Below, piece after piece: positions 41,655-54,235 of a DNA stretch of 64,000 nucleotides (its first letter is position 1; every line of letters begins with the position of its first letter). Source of the DNA: Nematostella vectensis. Lineage: Eukaryota; Cnidaria; Anthozoa; Actiniaria; Edwardsiidae. The stretch lies in NCBI RefSeq assembly GCF_932526225.1, contig NC_064034.1:9177387-9241386 (forward strand), given 5' to 3'. Both the position numbers and the translations under genes were made by a program. The notes under the pieces are model-generated. The model searched no databases, had not been told where the DNA came from, and saw only the letters and a program-made list of their open reading frames with translations.

Positions 41655-44600
41655 ATGTCACGAATTGACTTATACTTTTTCGACGGCCAGCGAAAGAAGA
41701 AGAAGTGGAAACGCTATCGCAAACCTCCCGAGCTTTTGCCTTTTTCTGTACGGCTAACGGGACTCAGTGGAGCTGTGAGGGTAGAGGCATATCTCAAGCA
41801 ACAGAGAGCAGGAGAAAATAAACCCAAGGAACCTGCAGCTGAGAAAATAGTCCCAGAGTCAAAATCTGAAATCAGTGCAGAGGAGAATCCGGGACAAGCC
41901 GGCGGTGAGCAAAACCAGGTTGTTCTAAACAACCTCTACAAACTAGGCAACGAGTTAAAGGAGGAATTCGGAGACAAGAAACTCGACAAAAAAGCACTTC
42001 GTTTACCCAATATTAGCTTTAAAAATTTACAAGGAAATTCGGGGATTAAAAGCTTCGAACAGCTCGAAGGAGACGACGAGGAGGAAAACACGCAACGATT
42101 TCTATTTGAAGAAAATAAATTCGCAGCTCCAAACTTATTAGCGCAATTAGCCAAACTTCTTGATTTTATTCACGGCAAACAGGTTGAGGAGTTGGAAGAT
42201 ATCTTGTCCACGAGTGGACAGTTAGCTGACGATTTTAATCCGGCTCTTATTGTCGAAGAGCCGGAGAATGAAGTTTCAGAAACTTTAAAAGCTGGTGGTG
42301 TTGTGGTTGCCTTACCGGACGAACTCCGAGGCCGTCTATTGAATAACTTCGACGGGCTTAGCTCAAATGCAGTTTACGTCAAAAGAGAATGGCAAACTAC
42401 CAGTTATAGAGAACAAGCTATTCTACAAAAACGCTTAGGTTTTACTCCAATAGATTCACAGCGAAATTTGTCAGAGGGACAAAAACAGCCGGATACAAAA
42501 ATTGCAATGTCAGTTACGAAAAGTGACGCCGCGGAAAAGACAAGAGCTAGCGAGTCTAAAGACTCGATAAAAAAGAAAAAGTCTGAGCAAATTGTTACTG
42601 AAAACACCAAAAGAGATATGGACTCAGAGATCCCTGGGACGCCAGCAACACTCGATTCGTCTTTTGAAGGCCCGCAGATCCTGAACTACCGAAGGGATTC
42701 ACGGAGTTCAACAATGATGACTTCGAGACCCAGGACTCGACTAGAGCGCTTCAAATACTACTCTGACAAATCAGGTAAAATTACTGTGATACTCTAAAGA
42801 AAAAAATTATAACGTTCGTAAAGTTGTATGTTAATTATAACATATATTTATTTTAATCAGGCTAGCTTTGCTGAAGGGAAATTATTGATAGAGATTGACA
42901 CCATATATTGCACGCCGCGCAGGTCGTAAAGTGTTTCTGTAATCACAAGTCGATTACTGCACTTTTACCCGAGATAAACAGAGCGACACTTCATAATTAA
43001 CACTGTTCCCGCCGCTTTTCCTAATATTAAATGTTCATCCTGCAGGAGATACTTGTAACATAATTTAAACAAGTGTAGGTTTTTGTTCTTTTACATTTGT
43101 TTTGGTCTATTTTCGGTCCAATGCTTTTAGACTATTATTGTCTATTCGCCGTTTGAGTGTGTTTGATGACATGCCAAGTTGTGTTTACCATCTTAAGTAA
43201 ATTTCAATTTGCTCAGGCTTTAAGCATATCCTCATGGAAATTCAATTTATCGCTAAAAGTCATACTATTCTCTAAGTGAATTTCAAAACAATAGCGACTT
43301 TTTTACGTTTTTGGATATATCCTGACACTTTTGAAGTAATAGAATTCTGTTTTTAATATAATTTCTACTTTGCATTTAGTAATCACCTGCCTTTGCACTA
43401 CATCTTATAAAACAAATTTAATGCTATGCAAATAGAGATATAAAACTAACACAGCTTTTAAAGATGATCCTTTGTAAACCCTTCTATAATTGAATTAGAA
43501 AATTTTCGAGCTATTTTGCTTTAACTAGTCTAAAAAGTAATTGTTCTATGATTGCTTTGGGGTAAAAAATTAATCTGAATACACAGCTATGGAAGTACCC
43601 ATTAGAAGTGTTCATAATTGTTGCTTTTTTTTAAAAAAAAACGTTCTAATATTTGCCACTGATTCTAATTTTGCCATTTCCATCTTATAGATGGCAATAA
43701 AATATATACGAAAAAGATAAGCAGCAGTAGTCAGTTTTTAGCTGCCAACCAGAAGATCAATGTTGGGCCCCATGAGCACTACGGAGATGACGAACAGGAG
43801 AGAGACCTCAAAGATGTGTCTGATGGTGGGTGAATTACCAGGGAGGGGTGGGTGGGGGAAGGAGGAACAGCAAAGAGAACTCAAAGATGTGTCTTATGGT
43901 GGGTGAAATACCAAGGAGGGGTGGTTGGGGAAATTACTAGGACGTGAGACCCCAAAAATATGTCTGATCCTGGATGAAATATAAGGGGGGGGGGGTTGGG
44001 TTGATCGAGGAAATGATGAGCAGGAGACCTAAAAGATGTGTCTGATGGCCAGTGAGATGGCAGGGAGGGGTGGGTGGGGAAGAGAATGACCAGGGAGAGG
44101 ATATTATTGATGACGGTAAAATATAAGTACAAGAAAGAGGTGGGGATTATTAAGTCAGTAAATTAAACAGCATCTTGATGAGTGAATATCATTCTGTTTC
44201 ATAGTACCCTCTGTGCACAACACAGGACAACCAACCAGCATCAACTTCTCACTGCTGTCAAGGACTTGTGAGGACAAAGGTGACAATAACATGACAAAAT
44301 GATATAAAGATATTAATGAATAGAGAAATTTATACAGTTATTTTGTGTGTGTGTTTTATACCCACTGGTAATGTTGCAGTGTGTTTTGAATGAAAAGCAC
44401 ATAACTGAACAGTTTGTTGTTCATGACATGCTGACATATTTGTTTTCTTTTAAAGCTGGAAGACAGATATATACTGTACATAATTAATTGCCATTTCTGA
44501 TTACATCAAATCAATTAATGCTGTATATGCCTATTTTAAATATAGTTGCACTCAAAGCATCCATGTGTTGTAAATCTCAGAGGTTCATAAGTAGCATACA

Positions 44601-47600
44601 CTATAAATGGCTAAATCCTGGTCTCTGAAAACCATGTGAATGCTCAAAGCCCTGTAAACAAGAAATCTACAATTTTTTAACCCGGATTTTTGAAAGCATA
44701 TTACAACATGGGTTCTCTGAGTACAACCTTATTTGAAAAAGATGTTTGTTATATATGAACCTTACCTTTAGTCATATTTCCTTGTACAGGATGGATCATA
44801 CACCCTGCTGAGGCAAACGACCTTGAGCGTCAGACACTGATCGAGTGGGCCCGAGCAAGACTCCTCCAGTCAATCAAAGAAAAGTGAGTATGAGTTTTCC
44901 CATTGATTTCCATGAAGTTCCTGGAATTGAAAGGCTTTTATACTATCCTGCATGTTCAGAAAAAAAACTTAAGACATCCCTCTCTTAGACACATTTTAAA
45001 AATATATTAATTAGAATATTGTACCAGTGAATGGCACATCAAAGCCAACTCAGATTTCCTTGGAACTAAACAAAAACAAGTATTGTTGCTTTTTTTTACT
45101 AAGAAAATTGTTTATTAAAAGGGAGGAGGCACTCCAAAAAGCTAAGGAACTGGGTGAAGATGGACCTGTAGTGCAGAAATTTTATGGTGATGCACAATTA
45201 GAAGCAGCCATGAAGTACAAGAAAGGAGTTTCCTGGGCTAAACGATGGAAGAAGATATCTGAAGATGACAAGAGAATGAAGTTTCTGATTACTATACCAG
45301 ATGGAACTTCATATTGCTAGTATCCTTTTGTAAAGTTGAAAGTGTTATCAGAGCTATTGATCCTATCAAAGGTATTTTCCTGTGATTTGTATGTGAGGAA
45401 TTTTCATTTAAAGATTGATACCACATAATACCAAATTCAACCTTAACTGCAAATCTCAGTTATCCATCTGGCAGAGTTGCTATCTGTGTAATATATCCAG
45501 GAACTGGATTGCCAGGAAAGTATACCCTTGTGTATGGCGACAGTGAGAGCCAGCCATTATTGGGTGTCTTTACCCCTTCAGGACATGGGTGCACATATCA
45601 TAATGATGGCAGCATTAAGTGAGTATCTCAGCACTATTTCACTTATTACGGTCATATCATTAATTGATCAAAGTATTTTGACTGTCCTTTGCATAAATGA
45701 GCTCTGGTATATAGAAATAGGCATTCAGGTTACAAATACATTTCATCCCTTTCAAGATGAGTAATGCCTGGTGAATGGTTTAAATTTGGGGGGGGGGGGG
45801 GGTGAATAGGGGTATGTAAATCTGCCGCAGATATTTTTAGATCCGCATGGTTTGACAGATAAACAATAGCATCAATTAAAATTCATTTCAAATCCGAAAT
45901 TGGACCATCAAAGCAGTCAAAATCCGAAATCCGCGCCCAAATGTCAACAGATCCGTGAAACGCTGTATTTCCAAAATCCGCCAATCCGCTGAAATAATCA
46001 TCAAAATCCGTAATCCATGAGCATTTTGGGGCTGAATCTGCCGATCCGCGAACCTATTCACCCCCCTCCTATTAGCCTGACATAACTACATGGACATAAT
46101 GACATAAGAGAAATACATGTTATGCTGGGCTGAACATGCAAACAGAAGAGTGGACAGCTATGTTGTTATGTCACATTATGGCACAAGGCAAAAGGGAAAA
46201 TGCTGTGAAATACCCTTGAGTCCAACCCAATAACATCTTGTTAAAACTGAAAATTGGCTTATAGGAATTTGTTGTGTACTGTTTTATGAATAAAAAGTCC
46301 AAAAATACAAGGTGGCAATGTAAATCTGTTTACAACTTAATAAGATTATTGATTCCCCTAGCAGTCCCCCATTTAATACTAACAAATTGCACTCTTAGCT
46401 AACGTATTATTGTTGTTATTGTTTGTCCAGTTTCGTGGCAACACACAAATTCGGCTCTGTCATAGAAGAAGATGGTACTACACAGAAGAAATGGAAGTGG
46501 CCTTTGGGAAAGCTGCAGTCCGCAGTAGTTGTGCATGTACGCAACAACTAGAGTGTCAAGTTTAATTGATCTGTTGATCTTTACGCTCATTTGACATCTT
46601 TGTTGGTTATGTTTTCAGTTGAACACGATGATTTCTCTGCGCTGTGTCAGCCATTCCAGCATCACACTATACTACAACTGTCAAAGCGAACACTTAAAGT
46701 TTCAAGTTGGCTTAGTATCCGGAGCAAAGGCCTTTAAGGTGGAAGATTTGGTATGTTTAAAGAGCCGAGTTAAGTTATTTGTATTTGAGCTCCTCGTGGG
46801 GTCGTGGAACTGATTGATTTGCTTACCACTTTTATTGCAGGGCTATCTTCAAACCGAGCACAACTTCACTTCGCTATCTGCACTTCAGGTAATCAAATCT
46901 TATTGCTGACGAAAGCCTTTTATAGATAAATAAATTTTTGATCAGTTCGATTTGTTTGTATGAGGGATATTCTATTTGTTTTTTGGCAATTTTTGGCGCG
47001 ATTCGATGAGAGTCGCCAGGCGTTCCACGGTTTAGGAACAAAAAAACTAGGGTCCAGTATTCGCGTTGAACAACACGCTCCACAGAATCCCCGTGAAAGG
47101 TGTTCCTCGAAAATCTAATCTCATGTCTCTCTCGTCCAGTCTATCAAAGTCAAACCAAAAAAGAAGGAAGGGAAGCGCAAACGAGCAGCGGTAAGGAGAC
47201 TTCTTGGGATTGTCTATCTAATAAACCTTTGTTTTACTTCATTGAGCGCGACTAGAGCGTCACTTAGTCTTTTTCGTTGCTATAGAAACAAGCCAAAGCG
47301 GATGTTATCTCAGAAGAAGTCTTGGAGCAGAGGCAGAAAGAGCTTGAGGAAAAATTCCCCGAGCGTCGAGAATTAGAAACTGACGCTCCGTGGCAAATGG
47401 ACTTGTTCCGACTGCAGCGTAAAGTCAAGTAAGGTCCCCTTATCTGTGAATTCTTTACCTCGCCATTGCCAAATTGATAACCTTTATTAATATAACAGAA
47501 ATCTTGTGTATGACTGGATGGAACACTACCGTATTTCCGTTGGAATAACCGCCCCATTCCGCGCCTCATCGCGCGCACAGCGTCGGCGCTCTCTCGCACA

Positions 47601-50477
47601 CTCGGCCCGGTCCCTTCCTGGATCAATGCCGTCCGATAGGGACCTTGGACGGAAGACCCCTCAAGGGCGTTCTCCCTCAGCTCCTCCTATTCCACGTGCA
47701 AAGGCGCTGACGAGGTCCCAGGAAGACAATAAATCCCAGTCTCCGCAGCGAGCTTGCAGTTCCACTAGCCAGGGCAAGACGACGAGGAATATTACAGGGG
47801 AGGGCACGAGGCGGTCTGTCACTGTTGATATAGCGGGGGCTGACGGGAGGAGCACGACGTACGGAAGAGCACAGTCAACTACAAGCGGGTAAGAATCACA
47901 GAGAGACGCAACGAACGTACACGACCCGCACGTTAGAATTAATCCCATGGCTTGTTCCATGAGTGGTAGGCCCCCTTTCAAATAGAATGATGATGTTATT
48001 CTACCCCAGTCTGCTAATCTATGCCATGAATACTGCTGGCAGGTAGTCAGAATTTGATACTCTTTGACGTATCACCCACAGCTTATGTCGTCATCCCCTC
48101 TTCTCATTTGTGAGAGATGTCGTGCTATCATCTATATCCTGCTCGATTGCTTATTATAGATCACCAGCTCACAGTCTATCACCGTCTCGTGCGCCCTTCC
48201 GCTGTGGCGTTGTACAACAGCCCCGCCCTACCACACCACCAAGAACAGGCTGTTGTCTGTATCCTTGCATACTTGAGTTATCTACCTGAAATACCACATG
48301 TTAATATTCATCTGCTAGACTTTCAATGGACTTTTATTATGGTTTTATTACCGCGAAACTCATTACAATCAAACACTTACAACTAAAGACGCTGACGATA
48401 TGTGTGTTCTAAGCACAAGTTCTTATATCATGACTATACCGTAGTTTTACTCATTTCTTGCATGACACAAAGCTAAGAGACTACATCAAAAAGTTGCAAT
48501 AGCTTATACAAAATAATTTTCACCCTAAAAATTATCGATATTTAGTAGCCTTTTGAATTGCACACTTCGTAAGGTTTCTCCAATCCCTCTATCTGTCTGG
48601 GCACGATGCCATGAATCCTTGACTCAATGTTTAGCGCTCTACGTGCGGAAGTGCTCGGTGAGAAAGACCCCCAGTGTCGCTGCGATCGGCGTAAGATTCC
48701 TGTCATCACCGACTTGGAGTATGACGTATTTATCAGTGATCACGTGCCTCGCACGCAGCTCGTCGTGGTCAGCGTCACGTCATCCTTGTACGTACATCAC
48801 GTACTTAAAGCATTAATTGATTTGGGTGCTTTAAGCCGGCCTTGCCTCTGCTGTGCTTGTTTCGCGGGCGCAGTAGGTCTTACACGGATTATATACTATA
48901 AATGCTCGTTTAAAGCACTGGCTGAGTTATCTATGCTTAATGTGTTGAAGAGGGGTGCTAATTCAAGTTGGATGCTTATTTAAAGAACGTCATCGTTAAG
49001 CTCCTGTTCCTAAGTGTGCTTATCAAAGAGGACATTGAAATAAGCTTTAATACTTTTTACGAAATCTCGTAAATAAACTCTTCTAAAGCGTTTGGCATAC
49101 TGATGTTTTTTGATTTCTCAGCGCCTTTGGGAGTGGCGGCGTGGTTGGAAACCATTTCAGTGCCGGCCAATAAATCCACTTCAAGGATTTTAAATGACGG
49201 ATGCCAGAAAGAGATTTAGCTATTTGTCCGTGAAAGTTCACAGAATATTTAAAATTGAAGTAAGCAGTAAGATTTTCTGCAAGATTACCGTCCGTCGATT
49301 CAAAGATTTTTCCCCTTTAACCCAAAGGTATCCAGATGCCAACCCGTGTGATTCAATGCTTGATCAACTTTACTACGAGAAAAACAGAAATAGATCAATT
49401 CCATGTGTTCAGGTGAGGGTTCTCTGGTCATCACAGAACGCTTGGATATAATGATTTCATAACTTATAACTTAACCTTGTGTTTGCAGGCTCGTAACGAC
49501 CCCTATATACTACTGAGATACGACATATCTACCGCTGCCCAGTTCTCATCGCACACGCAGCCTTTGCTGCTAAGGCGGCATAACGCCGTGCCAGGCATGT
49601 TTCTGGTGGGTGCATATGAGTATGTTACATCAGCCGCTGTACAATAGGTTTTACCTTGCCTCGGTCACTGGCCTCGTTGGGAGACCGCTATCAAGGAGAT
49701 GATGGAAAGGGAGGGGGAGTGAGGGAACTTTTTTCTGTGTAGACAAAGGCCGATATCGCTGTATTTTTAGTAGCCATACGTTTTTTGTTTTAGGGGGTGG
49801 GGCGGGCGGCTAGTGTCAAGCTGGATAACTGATTCGCTATTCGTTGTAGATGTACACAGGTGGGAAGCTGCTATTTGCGGACCACATCTTCAACGGATAT
49901 GGAAACGCCAAAAGAGATTTCCTAAAACAGGTAATGCCCCGTCAGTATTTCTGTTATTGGGATTTTGATAAAGTCATAACAGTTCTGATTTGATTTCATA
50001 CACCAGATCACGCGCACGCGAAAAGAAGCACTTGAGGGCAAAGCGTTACCATCAGACTTCAGACTCAGCCCCACCCGCGGCCGGTCAGGTCCGCGGGCAG
50101 CCTGGGGCGGAGAGATCGGAGGTGTGAAGATGACGTCCCCACCGCAATCGGCAAGTGTAGATCACGCTGCTGCGAGCATAACCAGAATAAGATCCGGGAT
50201 ATCTAATGAAACTTACTCGTCTACCACGATAGATCTGAGGTGAGAGGATTCGACTCTTGGAAATGTAAGGTGTCACGGAGAAAACATTACGGTTACTATG
50301 GTAACATGAGATATCAAGAGGCTTGACTTACGAGTTGCCTTTTTTTTCAGGGGCGGAGGCCATTCTGCTGCAAGCTTTGTCAATCTTGGGCTGTCAATTA
50401 ATAGCCCGTATCCAATAGCGACAAAGAGAATGGATTCGATTCACAACCCAGTGCGAGATGTACACACTGTGGCGTAG
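41655..50477 (+). CDS. C3orf20/ERICH6-like protein with FAM194 domain
   Basis: Eighteen exons: 41655-42774, 43691-43825, 44226-44279, 44790-44883, 45122-45319, 45460-45618, 46431-46536, 46619-46750, 46841-46888, 47140-47190, 47286-47428, 47499-47888, 48635-48787, 49328-49412, 49489-49605, 49850-49930, 50007-50239, 50351-50477. Phases agree throughout and sum to 3426 nt (1141 residues). Exon 1 encodes an acidic, Lys/Glu-rich N-terminus starting MSRIDLYFFDGQRKKKKW. The FAM194 region spans about residues 530-680: YPSGRVAICV, LPGKYTLVYGDSESQPLLG, SGHGCTYHNDGSIN, KKWKWPLGKLQ, GYLQTEHNFTSLSAL. A second conserved block at about 880-1020 has YDVFISDHVPRTQLVVVSV, ARNDPYILLRYDIST and GGKLLFADHIFNGYG, as I recall for vertebrate C3orf20. 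Molecular function is unknown. The splice at 45319 is unusual in that the exon ends in TA, so reading past it gives a false TAG stop. Confidence 0.86.
43800..44110 (+). repeat. Tandem copies of the exon 2 end and its splice donor
   Basis: The end of exon 2 plus donor (ctcaaagatgtgtctgatgg then tgggtga) recurs about three more times downstream within the intron, each followed by a G-rich spacer of the cagggaggggtgggtg type. Unit length varies from about 75 to 100 bases. Confidence 0.75.
45788..46068. mobile_element. MITE-like element with GGGGGGTGAATAGG termini
   Basis: The left end is a G-run followed by tgaatagg; the right end is cctattcacccccc, its inverted repeat. The interior has many short atccg-containing repeats (aaatccg, gatccg). 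Length is about 280 bases with no coding capacity. It lies in the intron between exons 45460-45618 and 46431-46536. Confidence 0.7.
46076..46185. repeat. Diverged copy of the 10378 foldback repeat
   Basis: It begins ctgacataactacatggac, matching the left arm of the palindrome at 10378-10464, and contains a partial, mutated right arm (ttgttatgtcacattatg). It directly follows the MITE at 45788-46068. Confidence 0.65.
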
Positions 50478-50598
50478 ATCTCGACAATAGAAACCATAAT
50501 TATTATTTTTTGTCCAAAGTATTTAAAACCCCTGCCACAGTTAGAATATATTATATATAAAAGGTGTACATATCTATAGTTTAAATGTATAAAGTGTT

Positions 50599-50604
50599 AA
50601 TAAA
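50599..50604 (+). terminator. Polyadenylation signal AATAAA of the FAM194-domain gene
   Basis: A canonical AATAAA about 120 bases after the TAG stop at 50475-50477. Confidence 0.65.
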
Positions 50605-51405
50605 AAAGAGATTGGTATTTATTTTGTCATAAAATACTCGCGCTTTGTGAGCATAGCTAATGATAATATATGCCCGTGCTATCAGGACTCATAGCTAATC
50701 ATAATATATGCCCTTGTTTTCAGTTTGTACAACAAAAACAAAGGAATGGTAAATAACACACTATAAAACCTGTATTTAACTGTCAGAGATTGGTGTACAG
50801 CTTATGTAACCAAACAACGGCAGATAGGAGGGGGTTTTATGAGGGTGACCTATCCTTACTAGAACTAACATCTCGTATTCTAATATTGACATTTTGGGTT
50901 CAGTTTGGGGCACGCGTAGTCACGTGAATCCGGGACAAAAATATCATATTCCCAGCTAAACTTAAGTTCACATAATGCAATAACGTACTGCCACACCCTC
51001 CCTTTCATTACTATTACGCCCTGAGGCGCCTGTAAAATATAGACCCAACTCTAAAACGTCAGAAATGCAAACCAAGCATCACCAGACCCGGAGAATCATG
51101 GATTCCTCCAAGGCATAGACGACCTTCAAATGCGCATCCGAGCAATGTAATAGAATTGACTCTTTTGTCAAAATATCAACCTTGATTTCTGACCAAAATT
51201 CCGAACTAAAAATAGAGACAAGCAAACACAGATCAAGTCACAAATAGATACCTTTATTGCGCTCTGTCAGGTCCCATTTTAAAGCCATTAGCCACAATAA
51301 TGCTAAAACCTCCATTAGAAGCGAGTCACCATCTTTAGGCATGTTGCATGCCTGCACTGCATCATGGGAGTCTTGGAAACACCTTGACAGAGAGGCGGGA
51401 AAACT

Positions 51406-51519
51406 CTTGTCTGTTTTCGGGATCTCTCCTTAGCCTATTTTACTCACTCTTCATTTAAAGGAAAACGAGTGAGTAAAATGGGCCCATAATACTCAGGAGA
51501 GATCCGAAAAACAGACAAG
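51406..51519. repeat. Inverted repeat forming a ~114-base hairpin
   Basis: The left arm (51406-51449, cttgtctgttttcgggatct onward) and right arm (51467-51519) are inverted copies sharing ttgtctgttttcgg, gatctctcct and attttactcact. The right arm has an extra block of about nine bases, and the loop is about 17 bases. Confidence 0.85.
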
Positions 51520-53204
51520 AATGAAGTGAGTCCACTAGAAAGTCTATTTCCTTTAATTTTCCATTTTTTATCACTATACAAATTCTCTTGCGTACTAGAA
51601 TACGTGAATTTTGAATCTTGAAAAAGGCGCTTTAATACGGCCAAAGAACACGCAAAAAGTAAACATAAACACAACACTAGACTACACGCGTCTTTACAAC
51701 AAGTTTTTTATTTTTCACTAATTTTGTTTTTCGCCCTATGTTTACCGTAAAATCAATAGGGACAAATAAAGAGCTTGGGCTACCTGTGCATCACCATGCG
51801 AAGATAAGTTCATATCAAATTTAGGATTTTAACAGTTTCTTCCTACAGTTTCTTGATTCAGTGGATTTTGATGGATTCCATAAAAGTTTTGTGAACTTTC
51901 AAAACGATTCATTCACGGCAAAACCCGACGAACGACTCTAAAATCCAACTCTGCAATTTCTATTCTTCACAATTTTGACACAAGAGCTGTTGTTGTTGTT
52001 TACCAGAGTACTTGGTCGAAAGATGAATCCACTTTGATCGTTTTTCGCCTCAAAATATGCGGGTAGAAAACGAAAAAGGCGAGCTAGAAAGTAAGAGCAA
52101 GTCTTCGTTCAGCAAAGTTTGATTTCAAATCTCTCAACTGCGCAAAAAATGGTTCGCATTGCTTAGGTAAAGTGACCGACGCCGGCATTTTTTTCGCGCG
52201 CAAAAATTCAAAATAAGTTTATTTATGTTATAGATATGTTTATTTTCTCACCTTAAAAAAGATAATTTATTATGTTTCTATAATTTCTTCGAAAATGTTC
52301 ATTGTGACACATGGGAAAGAAAGTTGGTAGAGCTCTGCACTACTTGACGGTTTGATTGAGTCGCCATCTGCTCACGGGCACGGCCTTTTATACCGCAGGT
52401 GCAGCCCCTGCGCGCCCCCGCACAACAAGGGTATTTTATACCGCAGGTCCATCTTTAAAGTCTCTGAATCGTGCCCCCCTTCACCCAGTATTTCGAGGTC
52501 CGTTACCGCCCTGAAGCCCTTCTCCCCTCTCACATAAAAAAAATACTTGCTTCTATCCAACTAAGACGATGATAGAAATTAGATGTTGAACGAAGTTTAT
52601 TGTGACTAATATTTTTTACATGACTTGGTTTTTCTAACCCATTGGCGCCGCCTTAGTCGAGTTACATCTGATGCAAGCCTTTGGTACATCTAGTGAGAGA
52701 GGGCGGGAAGCATTTCTAATGCTACACCTTCGCACATTCATTCTATGCATCATTTTCTGCCCCAGAACGGGGGCCATGTTGGGGCTGGACGTCTAGTGGA
52801 AATCTTGATATACACAGGCGTAGACGTAGTAGTCTTCACAACTAAACAAAGCATGTATATCAGGAAGCTGCAGTCTTGTAAGTTACAGCTACAGGAAATG
52901 TTTTCAAACACAAGGTCCGCCCCCTCCCTCATCCCTCCCTCATCAATAGCGACCATCTTCCTAAAATTGTTGGGCCGCCCATTAAAGAAGGATGCGGGGA
53001 GGGACACGCTAGAAATGCCTACAAATCCGAGACCAAAAACGAAATCCAAAGATTAATGTTTTGGGTCTAAGGACATGCTTAGATCCACAAAGCTCTAGAA
53101 CCACAAAGGCTGCTGGACAAAGCTTTAGATCAAACAGGCTTTTTTGTTTCATTTCATTTTTCCCCATTTCTTTCATTTATACCGGGTTCAGGGCCCGGGG
53201 TGAT

Positions 53205-53400
53205 CGCCGCAAAATCAAAGAGATAGCAAATTGGGTGTGGTCAAAGGAATTTTCAACCCTAAGAGATAGTAGAATCGGAAAAAAACACCCCCTAGAGAAT
53301 TGCAGTTGGTAGAATTTTATACCGTAAAAGATATGAGAACCGGACAAATCCTTCAACAACCCCTAAGGGATAGCAGTCGATATTTTATACCCAAAAGGAC
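53205..53400 (+). repeat. Module shared with the element at 22527-23348
   Basis: It contains gatagcaaattgggtgtggt and several spaced repeats of taagggatag and attttatacc, as at 22788-22930. A C-rich end (ccccccctcccccgggg) lies just downstream near 53437. Confidence 0.65.
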
Positions 53401-53532
53401 AGGACGATCACTTCCGTTACGTTTCTGAAGAGTCCCCCCCTCCCCCGGGGTTCAGCGCCATCTGATCAATGTAACGCAATTATGTAACGCGGCTATGTAA
53501 GACAGAAAAAAACAGCTTTAAATTAACCTTAC

Positions 53533-53718
53533 CGCAAGCTGGACAGCATTTGTCGGGGGGTGGTCCATCAGGACTAGGTTCTTCTCCTTCGGGACAGTAA
53601 CAATTGACGAGATCACAGCGTGCTACATCTCTATCACATGCGCAATGGTAACATTTGGAGTCATTGTGTTTTACCCAGCTCGCGCCGTTCTCCTTTTTAA
53701 CCCCATTGTGGACGCACG
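53533..53718 (-). CDS. von Willebrand factor C (VWC) domain exon of a secreted protein
   Basis: One exon encodes a compact VWC module: ACVHNGVKKENGASW, CYHCACDRDVARCDLVNC, then PPPDKCCPACG. The spacing of CxxCxC and CCxxC cysteines is diagnostic. It is bounded by an acceptor at 53719-53720 and a donor at 53532-53531 on the minus strand, entering and leaving in phase 1. VWC modules bind BMP/TGF-beta family ligands or act in matrix proteins; which applies here is unknown. An upstream signal-peptide exon at 55601-55672 is a candidate partner but leaves in phase 0, so an intermediate exon is missing from my model or the two are unrelated. Downstream exons were not found. Confidence 0.75.
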
Positions 53719-54235
53719 CTGTGAAAAGTGGCACCCACAAAGTTAAGCGTAGTGGCTCACAGCTCGTCTCTTTACTATATGTTACTCCTTTAAGTACTTT
53801 TAACTGTCTGCCCTGACTATCATTTCACGCCTTTTATTATTGTCAAGAAGCCGCTAGTTATTTCTTCCTTTACCTAGCGAGAAAAGCAAGAGAAGGAGGA
53901 GTACAGCTTAGAGAAAGTCTTAACTCGTCACCCTCTTTTCTTGCTTCCAAATGGACGCTGCTGGACGAACGTTACACTACAGTCCGCCTCCGGTACAGGA
54001 CCGTAACGACGGGCCTAGTATAACTGCTATCGAGATAAAAACTAATCATGCTTCGAATTTTTTAGTTACCGAACGGTAGTCACTCTACTTTATCTTCCTC
54101 GCTTGACGCTGGTAACAAATAACTAGTAGCGGTAATGTAAAAGCGTCGTAGGAAGGTTAGCGGTTAGTTGACAGTGATAAGTAAATAATAATACAATCTA
54201 GCCAATTTAAAGCACTAAAAGGAGGTTTCCCCTAT

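Larger units (their letters stand above)
50605..53532. other. Intergenic region with inverted repeats and element fragments
   Basis: No supported gene. It contains the hairpin at 51406-51519, two copies of ttttataccgcaggt (near 52386 and 52435) and the module at 53205-53400. Any 3' exons of the VWC gene would lie here, but none was recognised. Confidence 0.5.
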
